Part shown: positions 1 to 9,239 of the stretch, piece after piece | Layout of the letters: each line of letters opens with the position of its first letter | Position numbering within the stretch: position 1 is the first letter of the stretch | Position numbers and translations under genes: made by a program | DNA from: an uncultured Lachnospiraceae bacterium | Lineage (GTDB): Bacteria > Bacillota > Clostridia > Lachnospirales > Lachnospiraceae | Direction: 5' to 3' | Length of the DNA: 64,000 bases | Assembly: GCA_910589385.1 (NCBI GenBank) | Contig: CAJUTU010000001.1 | Coordinates: 62,001 to 126,000 of the forward strand | Notes under the pieces: model-generated | Seen by the model: the letters and a program-made list of their open reading frames with translations, nothing else | Told to the model about the DNA's origin: nothing | Databases searched by the model: none

Positions 1-64
1 TATGAAAATATATCCGCTGCTATTCATAGAAAACTATCCCAAACAGCACCTTAACGTCTGTCTC

Positions 65-1063
65 TTACTGCCAGCCATCCGTTCCATACATCTCTACATT
101 TCCCTTATCTATCAAAAATGTATCTTCATAAGTTTCTGTTTCAAACTCTTCCCCGTCCAAGATCGCGATTCCTATCTCTGCCGCCTCTTTTCCGATCCTG
201 ATCGGTGACTGCGCACCAGTGCCAGCCATAGGGCTGTCTGCTTTTGCAATCTCACTCTTTACTTCAGGAGAGCCATCCACACCATAAATACGGATACCAT
301 TCTGCCGTGATTCTCCGGCTTCCTCTAAAGCGCTCAGTGCTCCAAGCGCAATACGGTCATTTCCACACATCACAGCATCGATCTCCTGATAAGTTTCTAA
401 AAACGCTTCCATAACCTCCTTTGCTTTTTCCATCTCTCCATTCACATCTGCCCGGTCTAGGACTTCAAATCCGCCATCTGCAATCGCCTGCTCAAATCCA
501 GTAATCCTATCATTAACTGAACTCATAGACGGACATTCTAAAATCAAAATTTTTCCGCCTTCCGGACACTTCTTTTTCAGATCTTCTCCACACACGAATC
601 CGGCATTTCTATTATCAGAGCCAATATAGGCTTGGATCAAGCCGCTCTCTTTCACATGTGTATCAATATTGATCACAGGGATTCCCGCGTCTCTTAACAA
701 CTCCAGGGATGGAGTGATCGTCTCCCAGTCTACCGGGCACAAAAAAACTGCATCCACCCCCTCTTCAATCAATTCCTGTATCTGCTGGCTCTGTACCTTA
801 GCATCTGCACCCGGATTTTTTGAAATCAGTTGATATTCATCTTCACCTAATGTATTTTCAAGGGAACGCCGCAAGGTGTCAAAGTAAGGGTTGTCCATGT
901 CTATACAGCTATAGCCAAAAACATACCCTGTCTGCTCTTCCTCTTCAGGCTCTTCTTCCACCACCGGATTATCTTCCGGCGTTCCCACATTTTTCTTACA
1001 GCCAACTAACATCAGACATGTCAGAAATATAGAAAACAATAAGCAAAATGTTATTTTTTTCAT
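65..1063 (-). CDS. Periplasmic-binding-protein-like lipoprotein (sugar type)
   Basis: This 332-residue protein is predicted to be an extracytoplasmic solute-binding lipoprotein of the type that feeds sugar ABC transporters. A hydrophobic signal segment (residues 5-21) ends in a lipobox, LMLVGC, followed by an acidic linker rich in Glu. The body has the two-lobe binding-protein pattern of the RbsB/Peripla_BP_4 family, for example YSCIDMDNPYF near the start, GSDNRNAG in the middle and MCGNDRIALGAL later. The start is supported by GGGAGG six bases upstream. No permease or ATPase lies next to it inside the window; any partner would be off the left edge, so the substrate is unknown. It follows the helicase gene by 38 bases. 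Confidence 0.85.
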   Translation of the reverse strand: MKKITFCLLFSIFLTCLMLVGCKKNVGTPEDNPVVEEEPEEEEQTGYVFGYSCIDMDNPYFDTLRRSLENTLGEDEYQLISKNPGADAKVQSQQIQELIEEGVDAVFLCPVDWETITPSLELLRDAGIPVINIDTHVKESGLIQAYIGSDNRNAGFVCGEDLKKKCPEGGKILILECPSMSSVNDRITGFEQAIADGGFEVLDRADVNGEMEKAKEVMEAFLETYQEIDAVMCGNDRIALGALSALEEAGESRQNGIRIYGVDGSPEVKSEIAKADSPMAGTGAQSPIRIGKEAAEIGIAILDGEEFETETYEDTFLIDKGNVEMYGTDGWQ

Positions 1064-1101
1064 ATAACGCCTCCCAGATATTCAGCAAATTGTACAACAA
1101 A

Positions 1102-2988
1102 TTAATATCCTGCTTTTATTCTATCGTGTTTTAAAGGTTTGTCAATAGGAGCCACGCTTTTATTAGATTTAAATACTTCTTCTATAAAGCGTGAGGGGAA
1201 AGCATCTTTACCGTTTTTCACTGTCACATAAGAAATTTTTAATACTTCTTTTGCACGGGTCATCGCCACGTAGAACAACCTGCGTTCTTCCTGTACTCCC
1301 TGCTCCTTCAGCGACTTTTTATAAGGGATTATCCCTTCATTTGCCTGTATGATAAAAACCGTATCAAACTCCAGCCCTTTTGATGCATGCATCGTCATCA
1401 GGCGTACGCCCGTCTGGGCAGCCTGCTTCTGCTGCCGCTGCTTCTTCAAAGCCTTTGTATACTCCTGTATATGCACAAACCAATCCTCTGTTGCTGCAAA
1501 GGGCTTTGCTGACTCTTCGATTTCTGAAAGCACATCAAAATATTCCGATGGCTGTATTCCTCTGGAAGACGCATATTCGCGCAGATAATCATCATAGCCG
1601 ATTTTCTTCCTGAGATATTGGAGTGCAGCATAGGGAGCCATCTTGCCCATCATCTTCAGATCCCACTCAAACTGGTCAATCCGATCCTGCATCCAGTCTT
1701 TATCACAATAAAACTTCCTGAGTTCCTCAAAAGAACCCTTTCCGCTGCCTGACATAGCTGCCCGTCCCAGATACCGTTTCGGGCGGTTCATGACAAGCAG
1801 AAAATCAGAGCGTTCCCTGCCTCCTTCTGCCAATCGAAAATATGCCTTAATTTCCTTTGCGATAAAATGCTGATAGATATCCGGCACAAGATCGCGCATA
1901 TAAAACGGAATTTTCTGTTTCACCATCTGCCCTGCCAATGCACGCACATCCGTATTCACCCGGTAAAGTACGGCAATCTGCTCTGCCGGAACTCCTTTTT
2001 CCATCCTGCTTTGGATCTCTGACACTACATAGGTACTTTCATCCTCCGAATTAAGCGTCTCCTGGATATGCAGCGCCGCACCGGCCTTCTTCTGCGTCCG
2101 GATTGCCTTGTCAAACCGGACTTCATTGTGTCCGATCACTTGAAGTGCATGCCGGACAATATTCGCCGTAGAACGATAATTGATATCCAGAAGCATCTGC
2201 TTTGCATCCGGGTAGTCCCTCAAAAATTGGAACATCAGTTTCACATCTGCTCCCCGAAATCCATAGATGGACTGGTCATCATCCCCGACTGCAAACAAAT
2301 TTTTTTCGGGAGCTGCCAGCATTTTAAGCACATCATACTGTACCTGGTTGATATCCTGAAATTCATCTACTAAAATAAACCGAAACTTTTTTTGCCAGAG
2401 CTTCAGCACATCTGGACGTTTCTTAAACAAATCATAACACAAAACCAGCATATCATCAAAGTCTATTTTTTTGGCATTTTTACGAAATGTTTCATATTCC
2501 TGGTAAATATTACGGAATACTTCTGCGGAACACACCTTTGCCTCGTATTCCTCGATATTCAGGCAGTTGTTTTTGATACGGCCGATCTCCATGGCAATCC
2601 CCTGCAGAAAATCCTCCTCGTCAAAAATTTCCAGTTCCTGTTTACTGACGATCTCACGGAATATCCGGTACTTCTCATCCTCTGAAAGGATATTCTGCGG
2701 CCCTAAATGGTATGCCCATTTCAAAATCCCATAATAAATCCCGTGAAAAGTTCCCATTGTTACCAAAGGCCGCTTTCCTTCCATCAGGGCCTGCAGACGC
2801 AGCTTCATCTCTTCTGCCGCATATTTAGTAAAAGTAATGACCAGAATTTCTTCTGGTCTTACATTGTGTACCTCTATCAGATACTTTATTCGATTTACAA
2901 TTGTCAGCGTCTTCCCCGACCCCGGCCCTGCAAGCACAAGGCACGGCCCTTCTCCATGGGCAGCTGCTGTTTTCTGAGCCTGATTCAA
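1102..2988 (-). CDS. UvrD/PcrA-like superfamily 1 DNA helicase
   Basis: A 628-residue ATP-dependent 3'-5' DNA helicase of the UvrD/Rep family, presumably acting in DNA repair or replication restart. Walker A (AGPGSGKT, residues 20-27), Walker B (DEFQDIN), motif III (DDDQSIYGFRGAD) and the C-terminal HASKGLEFDTVF and RRLFYVAMTRAK motifs are all present. It is about 100 residues shorter than typical PcrA because it lacks the long C-terminal tail, so it is a PcrA paralogue rather than certain PcrA. The start is TTG: an in-frame stop lies just upstream and GGAAGGAG sits about 12 bases before it. It lies 28 bases downstream of gltX and may be co-transcribed. Confidence 0.9.
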   Translation of the reverse strand: MNQAQKTAAAHGEGPCLVLAGPGSGKTLTIVNRIKYLIEVHNVRPEEILVITFTKYAAEEMKLRLQALMEGKRPLVTMGTFHGIYYGILKWAYHLGPQNILSEDEKYRIFREIVSKQELEIFDEEDFLQGIAMEIGRIKNNCLNIEEYEAKVCSAEVFRNIYQEYETFRKNAKKIDFDDMLVLCYDLFKKRPDVLKLWQKKFRFILVDEFQDINQVQYDVLKMLAAPEKNLFAVGDDDQSIYGFRGADVKLMFQFLRDYPDAKQMLLDINYRSTANIVRHALQVIGHNEVRFDKAIRTQKKAGAALHIQETLNSEDESTYVVSEIQSRMEKGVPAEQIAVLYRVNTDVRALAGQMVKQKIPFYMRDLVPDIYQHFIAKEIKAYFRLAEGGRERSDFLLVMNRPKRYLGRAAMSGSGKGSFEELRKFYCDKDWMQDRIDQFEWDLKMMGKMAPYAALQYLRKKIGYDDYLREYASSRGIQPSEYFDVLSEIEESAKPFAATEDWFVHIQEYTKALKKQRQQKQAAQTGVRLMTMHASKGLEFDTVFIIQANEGIIPYKKSLKEQGVQEERRLFYVAMTRAKEVLKISYVTVKNGKDAFPSRFIEEVFKSNKSVAPIDKPLKHDRIKAGY

Positions 2989-3016
2989 ATCCGTTTTTTA
3001 CTCCTTCCGATTTCTA

Positions 3017-4480
3017 TTACAGTTCTTTTTCCAATTTAGACACTGCTGCCCGGATCCTGCCCAAAGATTCCTCTTTTCCAAGGACTTCCATAATCTCTGT
3101 AGCGCCTCCCGGTGTATTCTGCTTTCCAGAAACCGCGGTACGGATCGGCCACATCACATAACCGATCTTACATCCCTTTTCCGTCACATATCCTTTCAAT
3201 GTCTCAAACAAAGCATCATTGCTGTAATCATCCTGGCTCTCCAATATCGGAAGCAAGTCTTTCAAGACTTCCAGAGAGGTCTGCGGCGTCGTCTTCATCT
3301 TTTTATGCGTATACATTGCAGCATCATATTCCGGTACTTCCTCGAAGAAATCAATCTGTTCCCGGATATCCGGGAAAATCTCAATCCTCGTCTTCACCAG
3401 TGCCGCAATCCTGGACAGGTCATAATCCTTTGAGACAACCTCTTTAATGTAAGGTTTTGCCAGCTCATAGAACCGCCCTGCATCCATAGCCTTTAAATAT
3501 TCACCATTCATCCATTTCAGCTTCACCGTGTCAAAGACTGCCGGCGATTTGCTCATATGGGTATAATCAAATGCCTCTACTAATTCTGACAATGTAAAAA
3601 TCTCCCGGTTGTCCGAGGGACACCACCCCAGAAGCGCCACATAATTGACCACAGCCTCTGTTACAAATCCCTGTTCGATCAAATCTTCATAAGAAGAATG
3701 CCCGCACCGCTTGCTCAACTTTTTGTGCTCCTCGTCTGTAATCAGAGGACAATGGACATATACCGGAACCTCCCAGCCAAAGGCTTCATACAACCGGTTA
3801 TATTTGGGGGCAGAAGAAAGGTATTCATTCCCCCGCACAACATGGGTAATCCCCATCAAATGATCGTCAACCACGTTGGCAAAATTATAGGTAGGATAGC
3901 CGTCGGACTTAATGAGGATCATATCGTCCAATTCCTGGTTCGGAACCGTAATATCCCCATAAATCTCGTCATGGAATGTGGTCTCACCTTCATTTGGCAC
4001 ATTCAAACGGATCACCCAAGGCTTTCCGGCTGCCAGATTCGCTTCCACCTCTTCCTTACTCAGACCCATGCAGTGCTTGTCATAGACTACAATATCTGTG
4101 CCGTCCGAAGAAACAGAAGTCCGAAGAGAGTCCAGACGCTCCTTGCTGCAAAAGCAGTAATAAGCATCTCCCTGCTCTACGAGCTGCTTCGCATACTTTA
4201 AATATAATCCTGCAGCATTCCGTTCACTCTGTACATAAGGCCCTGCACCGCCATCCTTGTCCGGCCCTTCATCATGAACAAGCCCGGTCTTTTCCATTGT
4301 CCGGTAGATGATATCCAAAGCGCCTTCCACAAATCTTTCCTGATCCGTGTCCTCGATACGCAGGATAAAATCTCCCCCTTCATGCTTTGCAATCAGATAT
4401 GCATAAAGCGCAGTCCTTAAATTCCCTACATGCATTCTTCCTGTAGGGCTGGGCGCAAATCTTGTTCTTACTTTTTTCAT
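3017..4480 (-). CDS. gltX: Glutamyl-tRNA synthetase
   Basis: Charges tRNA with glutamate in the cytoplasm; class I aminoacyl-tRNA synthetase of 487 residues, a normal length. The HIGH-type signature is FAPSPTGRMHVGN (residues 7-19) and the KMSKS-type loop reads KKLSKRCG. The anticodon-binding C-terminal domain is complete. An upstream in-frame ATG at 4591 would add 37 residues with no family similarity; the ATG at 4480 follows GGAG and begins MKKVRTRFAPS exactly as in homologues. A good promoter lies about 75 bases upstream. Whether it is discriminating or also charges tRNA-Gln cannot be decided from this sequence. Confidence 0.97.
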   Translation of the reverse strand: MKKVRTRFAPSPTGRMHVGNLRTALYAYLIAKHEGGDFILRIEDTDQERFVEGALDIIYRTMEKTGLVHDEGPDKDGGAGPYVQSERNAAGLYLKYAKQLVEQGDAYYCFCSKERLDSLRTSVSSDGTDIVVYDKHCMGLSKEEVEANLAAGKPWVIRLNVPNEGETTFHDEIYGDITVPNQELDDMILIKSDGYPTYNFANVVDDHLMGITHVVRGNEYLSSAPKYNRLYEAFGWEVPVYVHCPLITDEEHKKLSKRCGHSSYEDLIEQGFVTEAVVNYVALLGWCPSDNREIFTLSELVEAFDYTHMSKSPAVFDTVKLKWMNGEYLKAMDAGRFYELAKPYIKEVVSKDYDLSRIAALVKTRIEIFPDIREQIDFFEEVPEYDAAMYTHKKMKTTPQTSLEVLKDLLPILESQDDYSNDALFETLKGYVTEKGCKIGYVMWPIRTAVSGKQNTPGGATEIMEVLGKEESLGRIRAAVSKLEKEL

Positions 4481-4555
4481 TTTCTCATGTCTCCAATTCC
4501 TGCAAGTGTTCTGCTGTGTCTTTCTATACTGACTCACAGCCGTAATATCCATCTT

Positions 4556-4584
4556 ATTATAGAACAACTTTATAAAATCTTCAA
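4556..4584 (-). promoter_or_regulatory. Sigma-A type promoter for gltX
   Basis: On the minus strand TTGAAG is followed after 17 bases by a perfect TATAAT, about 75 bases before the gltX ATG. The leader is too short for a T-box. Recognised by pattern only. Confidence 0.6.
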
Positions 4585-4647
4585 CAAACATTTACAAAGA
4601 TTTATCCTGTAACCCAAAACCACAGTTGACATCAGGATATATTCCAG

Positions 4648-5973
4648 TCAAAATTGTGTTTCCGGCATGATGATCTCAATTCCATTTCCCGCCGAATATC
4701 CGAATGCATTTTCGTTAATCGAAAGATCCGGACAATTTCTGACATCCAGCTTACCGAGCGAAGTCCCTTCAAATGCTCTATCCGCAACCATTGTAACATT
4801 TGGCGGAATTAAATAAGTGCCCACTCTTCCACAAGGAAACTTCATTAAGACAGACATGGAGCTGTCAAACAAAATTCCCAATTCACTGGCATATCCAGGA
4901 TTTCCGGCTTCTACCTCAATCCATTCCAGATTGTCCAGGCCGTAAAATGCTCCTCCTTCGATCACTGCAGCACCTGCCGGTATATACAGTTCCACAATTC
5001 CCGCTCCGCATCCGGAAAATGCACCACTCCTAATTCCAGTACACTCTGCTGGCAGAGCGAGATACCCATCTGCACTTTCAGCGTATTCCGGAAGGAATCC
5101 ATAAAGCATCCCTGCCTCATCCAGAAGAAAACAGGATACAGGCACAGTTTCTTTTCCTTCCTCTTCTACAGCATCTGCCGGCACATCATCTGTCATTTCA
5201 GAGTCCGATGTCTCCGTATCTGGTATGACCGGTTCCGGTATGCTCGGTTCTTCTGCTGGTTTCTCCGGTACAATGACTTCCGGTTCTACAGGAGCAGGCA
5301 TTGTCACGTCCTTAGATATCGGAGTCTCTGGCTGCTGCTCTGATACAATCGTAGATGGTTTCTCTAAATCTTCTGCCACGGTTTCCGACGGCATTAAGAG
5401 ATCCGACGGATTTTCCGGCACAATTTCCTCCGGCTCAGGCAGATTGGAAATAATCTCTTCCACTATTACCGTTGTATCCGGCAGATATTCTGGTACGATC
5501 ACAGAGGGTTCCTCTGGAGCTGGCATCATAGTCTCCGGCAGTTTAGATTCCACAGTCAAATACCCTGTTTCTTCCACCTGCGGCTCTGCGGCACCTGATA
5601 CCACGGACTGCAAAGCCGCAGCATCCTCGCCAGCCGGCGGGTATTTTGACAACACATGCTCTGAAGCTGTAGGTGCAGGCACGGCATCTTTCAAAAGCAT
5701 GCCAAAATCTTTTGGTATAACCGCTGCTTCTAAAAGCGGGCCCATCTCATGTTCGATGCCCTCATTTTCCCTGTATAACACCCTGCCCTGCACTTTTCCG
5801 AAATCAGCATCCTGGATTTCCACGGCCGGAACAAGCGGACTGTCCAGAAAACTTTCCATCTTCACCCAGAATGTCTGATCTATGATCAGTATAATCCCCA
5901 GCAAAACAGCAAAAACTCCCACAAGCCCGTGAACCGGCAGTTCCCGAGCTCCTGCCCCCATAACTTCATCCAT
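4648..5973 (-). CDS. Membrane-anchored Pro/Glu-rich protein with BspA-type leucine-rich repeats
   Basis: I do not recognise a specific gene. The 441-residue product has a single membrane segment near the N-terminus (LVGVFAVLLGIILIIDQTFW), a roughly 250-residue low-complexity region of Pro, Glu, Val and Ile with repeated blocks like PEEPSVIVPE and EPEVIVPEKP, and a C-terminal set of irregular leucine-rich repeats (GIRSGAFSGCG, VIEGGAFYGLDNLEWIEV, MVADRAFEGTSLGKLDV) of the LRR_5/BspA class. This predicts an extracytoplasmic recognition domain held away from the membrane by a rod-like spacer. The start is uncertain: the frame is open to an ATG at 6162, but a promoter-like element at 6041-6070 lies inside that extension and GGGGAA precedes the ATG at 5973, so I chose 5973. 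Confidence 0.65.
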   Translation of the reverse strand: MDEVMGAGARELPVHGLVGVFAVLLGIILIIDQTFWVKMESFLDSPLVPAVEIQDADFGKVQGRVLYRENEGIEHEMGPLLEAAVIPKDFGMLLKDAVPAPTASEHVLSKYPPAGEDAAALQSVVSGAAEPQVEETGYLTVESKLPETMMPAPEEPSVIVPEYLPDTTVIVEEIISNLPEPEEIVPENPSDLLMPSETVAEDLEKPSTIVSEQQPETPISKDVTMPAPVEPEVIVPEKPAEEPSIPEPVIPDTETSDSEMTDDVPADAVEEEGKETVPVSCFLLDEAGMLYGFLPEYAESADGYLALPAECTGIRSGAFSGCGAGIVELYIPAGAAVIEGGAFYGLDNLEWIEVEAGNPGYASELGILFDSSMSVLMKFPCGRVGTYLIPPNVTMVADRAFEGTSLGKLDVRNCPDLSINENAFGYSAGNGIEIIMPETQF

Positions 5974-6040
5974 TGTAAGTTCCCCATCCTCTCTCTTATA
6001 ACCGTAAAGAAATCCCAAAAGCTCCACTAACTTTTTTGTA

Positions 6041-6070
6041 ATTGTACAATAAGAAAAAGGACTGCGGCAA
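6041..6070 (-). promoter_or_regulatory. Promoter-like element before the LRR protein gene
   Basis: Minus-strand TTGCCG, an 18-base spacer and TACAAT. It lies about 70 bases upstream of the ATG at 5973 and inside the longer possible reading frame, and so argues for the shorter start. The rest of the 310-base interval 5974-6283 holds an 8-C run at 6141-6148, a small inverted repeat (GGGCAT/ATGCCC) at 6154-6174 and the purB terminator. Confidence 0.4.
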
Positions 6071-6195
6071 TCCTCTGCAACATAGCGTGGCAGATACGCA
6101 ACATTCCTTTGCATAAGTATACATGATCGGACGAAGTCCTCCCCCCCCGCAGGGGCATGCATTGCGGTATGCCCTTTGGGTATACAAAAGTGAAA

Positions 6196-6242
6196 GAACC
6201 GTTTGCAGATAGCATGTCATCCCTGCTATTTACAAACGGTTC
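6196..6242 (-). terminator. Intrinsic terminator after purB
   Basis: A ten-base perfect outer stem (GAACCGTTTG / CAAACGGTTC) encloses a second six-base stem (ATAGCA / TGCTAT). On the minus strand it is followed by a T-rich stretch, TTTCACTTTTG. It ends the purF-purB unit. Confidence 0.8.
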
Positions 6243-6283
6243 CTTATCAATTCACATATGATCTTTATATACAGTTCCTTTCC

Positions 6284-7717
6284 TTACACTTTAATCTCCG
6301 ATTTCATACCGAGATGTTCTTTATTTTTCTCTAAAAGGGGATAGATTACCTGGGCCAGATATGCATCCACCTGTTCTCTGGCGCGGCCTACATATCGGAC
6401 AGGTTCCATCGTCTTCTGAAGTTCTTCCAGGCTCAGATTAAATGCCGGATCCTCTGCGATCAATTCCAGAAGATTATTATCCATTCCCTTTTCTTTCACG
6501 TTCTTCCCTGCCGCCATGGACAGCTCACGGATCCGCTCATGCAGCTCCTGCCGGTCACCTCCCGCCTTTACTGCATCCATCATAATATTTTCCGTAGCCA
6601 TAAACGGCAATTCAGACATCAGCCGTTTTTCAATCACCTTCGGATATACGACCAGCCCGTCTACAACATTCAGGCACAGATCCAAAATTCCGTCAACCGC
6701 CAGGAAACCTTCCGGCACACTCAGACGCTTATTTGCTGAATCATCCAATGTACGCTCAAACCACTGGGCTGCAGATGTAACTGCTGGATTCAAGGCATCG
6801 ATCATCACATAACGGGACAAAGACGCAATCCTTTCACTGCGCATGGGGTTCCTCTTATATGCCATGGCGGAAGAACCAATCTGGCTCTTTTCAAAAGGTT
6901 CCTCTACTTCTTTTAAATGCTGCAGCAGCCGGATATCATTGGAAAACTTGTGGGCACTGGCCGCAATCCCGGCAAGCACATTCAGCACCCGTGTATCAAC
7001 CTTCCTGGAATAGGTCTGCCCGGATACCGGATAACAGGCCTCAAATCCCATCTTCTTTGCAACCATTGGATCAATCTTGTCTATAGTCTCCTGATCACCG
7101 TCAAACAATTCCAAAAAGCTTGCCTGTGTTCCGGTTGTCCCTTTGCTTCCCAACAGTTTTAGGCTTCCCAGCACATATTCCAAATCCTCTAGATCCATCT
7201 CAAATTCCTGCATCCACAGAGTTGCCCTTTTTCCCACTGTCGTAGGCTGTGCAGGCTGGAAATGAGTAAATGCCAGGGTCGGCTGGCTTTTTTGCTCTTT
7301 TGCAAATTCTGCCAGTTCTGCGATCACATTGAGCAGTTTTTTCCTTACCAGCTTCAGCGCCTCAGACATCACGATGATGTCGGTATTATCACCTACATAA
7401 CAGGAGGTAGCTCCAAGATGGATAATCCCCTTTGCCTTCGGGCACTGCACTCCATAGGCATAGACATGGGACATCACATCATGGCGGACAATCTTTTCCC
7501 GTTCCTTCGCCACATCATAATTGATATCATCTGCATGGGCTTTCAGTTCTTCAATCTGTTCCTCCGTAATCTTAAGCCCCAATTCCTTTTCTGTCTCTGC
7601 AAGTGCAATCCACAGTCTTCTCCAGGTCCGGAATTTCTTGTCCGGTGAAAAAATATACTGCATCTCCTTGCTGGCATACCGCTCAGAAAGCGGGCTCACA
7701 TAACAATCCGTACTCAT
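6284..7717 (-). CDS. purB: Adenylosuccinate lyase
   Basis: Cleaves SAICAR to AICAR and adenylosuccinate to AMP, both with release of fumarate, in purine synthesis. The 477-residue protein has the fumarase/aspartase superfamily signature GSSAMAYKRNPMRSE (catalytic flexible loop) and the conserved THFQPAQPTT segment. Length is normal for the clostridial form. It starts 24 bases after the purF stop, with AAGGAG before the ATG, and the two genes form an operon ending at the hairpin 6196-6242. No purine riboswitch is visible in front of either gene. Confidence 0.97.
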   Translation of the reverse strand: MSTDCYVSPLSERYASKEMQYIFSPDKKFRTWRRLWIALAETEKELGLKITEEQIEELKAHADDINYDVAKEREKIVRHDVMSHVYAYGVQCPKAKGIIHLGATSCYVGDNTDIIVMSEALKLVRKKLLNVIAELAEFAKEQKSQPTLAFTHFQPAQPTTVGKRATLWMQEFEMDLEDLEYVLGSLKLLGSKGTTGTQASFLELFDGDQETIDKIDPMVAKKMGFEACYPVSGQTYSRKVDTRVLNVLAGIAASAHKFSNDIRLLQHLKEVEEPFEKSQIGSSAMAYKRNPMRSERIASLSRYVMIDALNPAVTSAAQWFERTLDDSANKRLSVPEGFLAVDGILDLCLNVVDGLVVYPKVIEKRLMSELPFMATENIMMDAVKAGGDRQELHERIRELSMAAGKNVKEKGMDNNLLELIAEDPAFNLSLEELQKTMEPVRYVGRAREQVDAYLAQVIYPLLEKNKEHLGMKSEIKV

Positions 7718-7741
7718 ACCGTCTTCTCCTTCATTACAGTT

Positions 7742-9169
7742 TTAGTCAAACGCATGGCTGATATCGTGATCAGGGACTTTCATCGGATAATGCCCTGTAA
7801 AGCATGCATCGCAGTATCCCAGATCCCCAACCATCTCTTTTAATTTCGCTACTTCCATATATCCAAGGGAGTCCGCCCCGATCATCTGCCGAATCTGTTC
7901 CGTGGTATGAGAGTGTGCTATCAATTGTTCATCTGACGGAACATCGGTTCCAAAATAACACGGATGCAAAAACGGAGGCGAACTGATCCGCACATGAACC
8001 TCTGCCGCTCCTGCCTTTTTCAACATTTTAATAATATTTGCACATGTTGTCCCCCGCACAATGGAATCATCTACCATAATAATCCGTTTCCCCTTTACCA
8101 CTTCGGAAATCACGTTCAATTTAATCTTTACACTCGATTCCCGGTCGCTCTGCTTCGGCTTAATAAAGGTCCGCCCTACATAGCTGTTCTTATGGAAGGC
8201 CATACCATAAGGGATGTTGGACTGTTCCGAATACCCTTTTGCCGCAACCAATCCAGAATCCGGCACCCCTGCCACCAGATCAGCCTCCACAGGATAAGAT
8301 TTTGCCAGTGCTTTTCCTGCCGCAATTCTGGCATGATACACATTGACCCCATCAAGTGTGCTGTCTGTCCTCGCAAAATAAATGTATTCAAAAATACATC
8401 TCGTCTGCTTCTCGGGTGAGATTGCCATACTCATATCAGAGTTCACTCCATCCTTTGTAAAGCTGACCACCTCTCCCGGAAATACATCCCGTATAAACTC
8501 TGCCCCTATTGCCGCAATCGCACAGCTCTCCGATGCCAGGAACCATGTATTGTCCCGCTTCCCAATGCATAGAGGCTTTAATCCTCTTGGATCACGTGCC
8601 CCTATCATTTTACGCGGGCTGCTGACCACCAAGGCGTAGGCTCCCTCAATCTTCTTCATCGCATTCTTGACTGCGTCCTCTGCCTTTCTTACGTTCAGAC
8701 GCTCCCGTGCAATGTGGTAAGCGATCACCTCAGAATCAATGGTGGTTTGAAAAATAGCCCCTGTATATTCCAGTTCTTTTCTCAGTTCAATGGCATTGAC
8801 CAGGTTCCCATTATGGGCGATCGCCAGAGTCCCCTTTACATAGTTGATCGCCAGGGGCTGCGCATTCTCTACACAGGTTCCGCCAGCGGTAGAGTAGCGT
8901 ACATGCCCCACACCTAAATTCCCTTTCAGTCCCTGCAGGGCTTCCTCATCAAACACATCATCCACATGCCCCAGGCCTTTTTTGGATAAAACCTTACGCT
9001 GTCCATAGGTATCTGTCACTGCAATCCCACAGCTCTCCTGCCCTCTGTGCTGCAGTGCAAATAATCCATAATATACAGAAGCCGCCACGTCGCCGCCGTC
9101 CATATCATAAGCGCCGAACACACCACACTCTTCCCCAAGGCCTGTCCAAACTTTCTCAAATTCACTCAT
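7742..9169 (-). CDS. purF: Amidophosphoribosyltransferase (glutamine PRPP amidotransferase)
   Basis: Makes 5-phosphoribosylamine from PRPP and glutamine, the first step of purine synthesis. After a 13-residue propeptide the class II glutaminase begins at the nucleophile Cys (EECGVFGAYD). The PRPP loop reads RIIMVDDSIVRGTT, and CxxC (YCDACF) near the end belongs to the set of cysteines that bind a [4Fe-4S] cluster in B. subtilis-type PurF. The ATG at 9169 has GGAGGAG about nine bases upstream; a longer frame to 9298 would overlap the neighbouring ABC gene and is rejected. The product is 475 residues. It has its own promoter at 9194-9222 and is followed by purB. Confidence 0.97.
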   Translation of the reverse strand: MSEFEKVWTGLGEECGVFGAYDMDGGDVAASVYYGLFALQHRGQESCGIAVTDTYGQRKVLSKKGLGHVDDVFDEEALQGLKGNLGVGHVRYSTAGGTCVENAQPLAINYVKGTLAIAHNGNLVNAIELRKELEYTGAIFQTTIDSEVIAYHIARERLNVRKAEDAVKNAMKKIEGAYALVVSSPRKMIGARDPRGLKPLCIGKRDNTWFLASESCAIAAIGAEFIRDVFPGEVVSFTKDGVNSDMSMAISPEKQTRCIFEYIYFARTDSTLDGVNVYHARIAAGKALAKSYPVEADLVAGVPDSGLVAAKGYSEQSNIPYGMAFHKNSYVGRTFIKPKQSDRESSVKIKLNVISEVVKGKRIIMVDDSIVRGTTCANIIKMLKKAGAAEVHVRISSPPFLHPCYFGTDVPSDEQLIAHSHTTEQIRQMIGADSLGYMEVAKLKEMVGDLGYCDACFTGHYPMKVPDHDISHAFD

Positions 9170-9193
9170 CTGCGAACTCCTCCTGCCATGACG

Positions 9194-9222
9194 ATTATAA
9201 TACAATATAAAAAGAAAATCAA
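9194..9222 (-). promoter_or_regulatory. Promoter for purF-purB
   Basis: Minus-strand TTGATT, 17 bases, then TATAAT, in the 70-base gap before purF. The predicted leader is only about 20 bases, so there is no room for a riboswitch or a PurR-type attenuator downstream of the start point. Confidence 0.65.
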
Positions 9223-9239
9223 TAAGGCGTAAACACCAT

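Noticed and set aside
4481..4555. T-box leader for gltX
   Set aside because: Leader length is about 70 bases and lacks the T-box sequence and specifier stem.
5225..5878. A 217-codon plus-strand frame rich in Ser, Gly and Thr
   Set aside because: It is the antisense image of the Pro/Glu repeat region of the LRR protein gene; it has no ribosome-binding site and no family resemblance.
9170..9239. Purine riboswitch before purF
   Set aside because: The predicted leader is only about 20 bases, too short for an aptamer.
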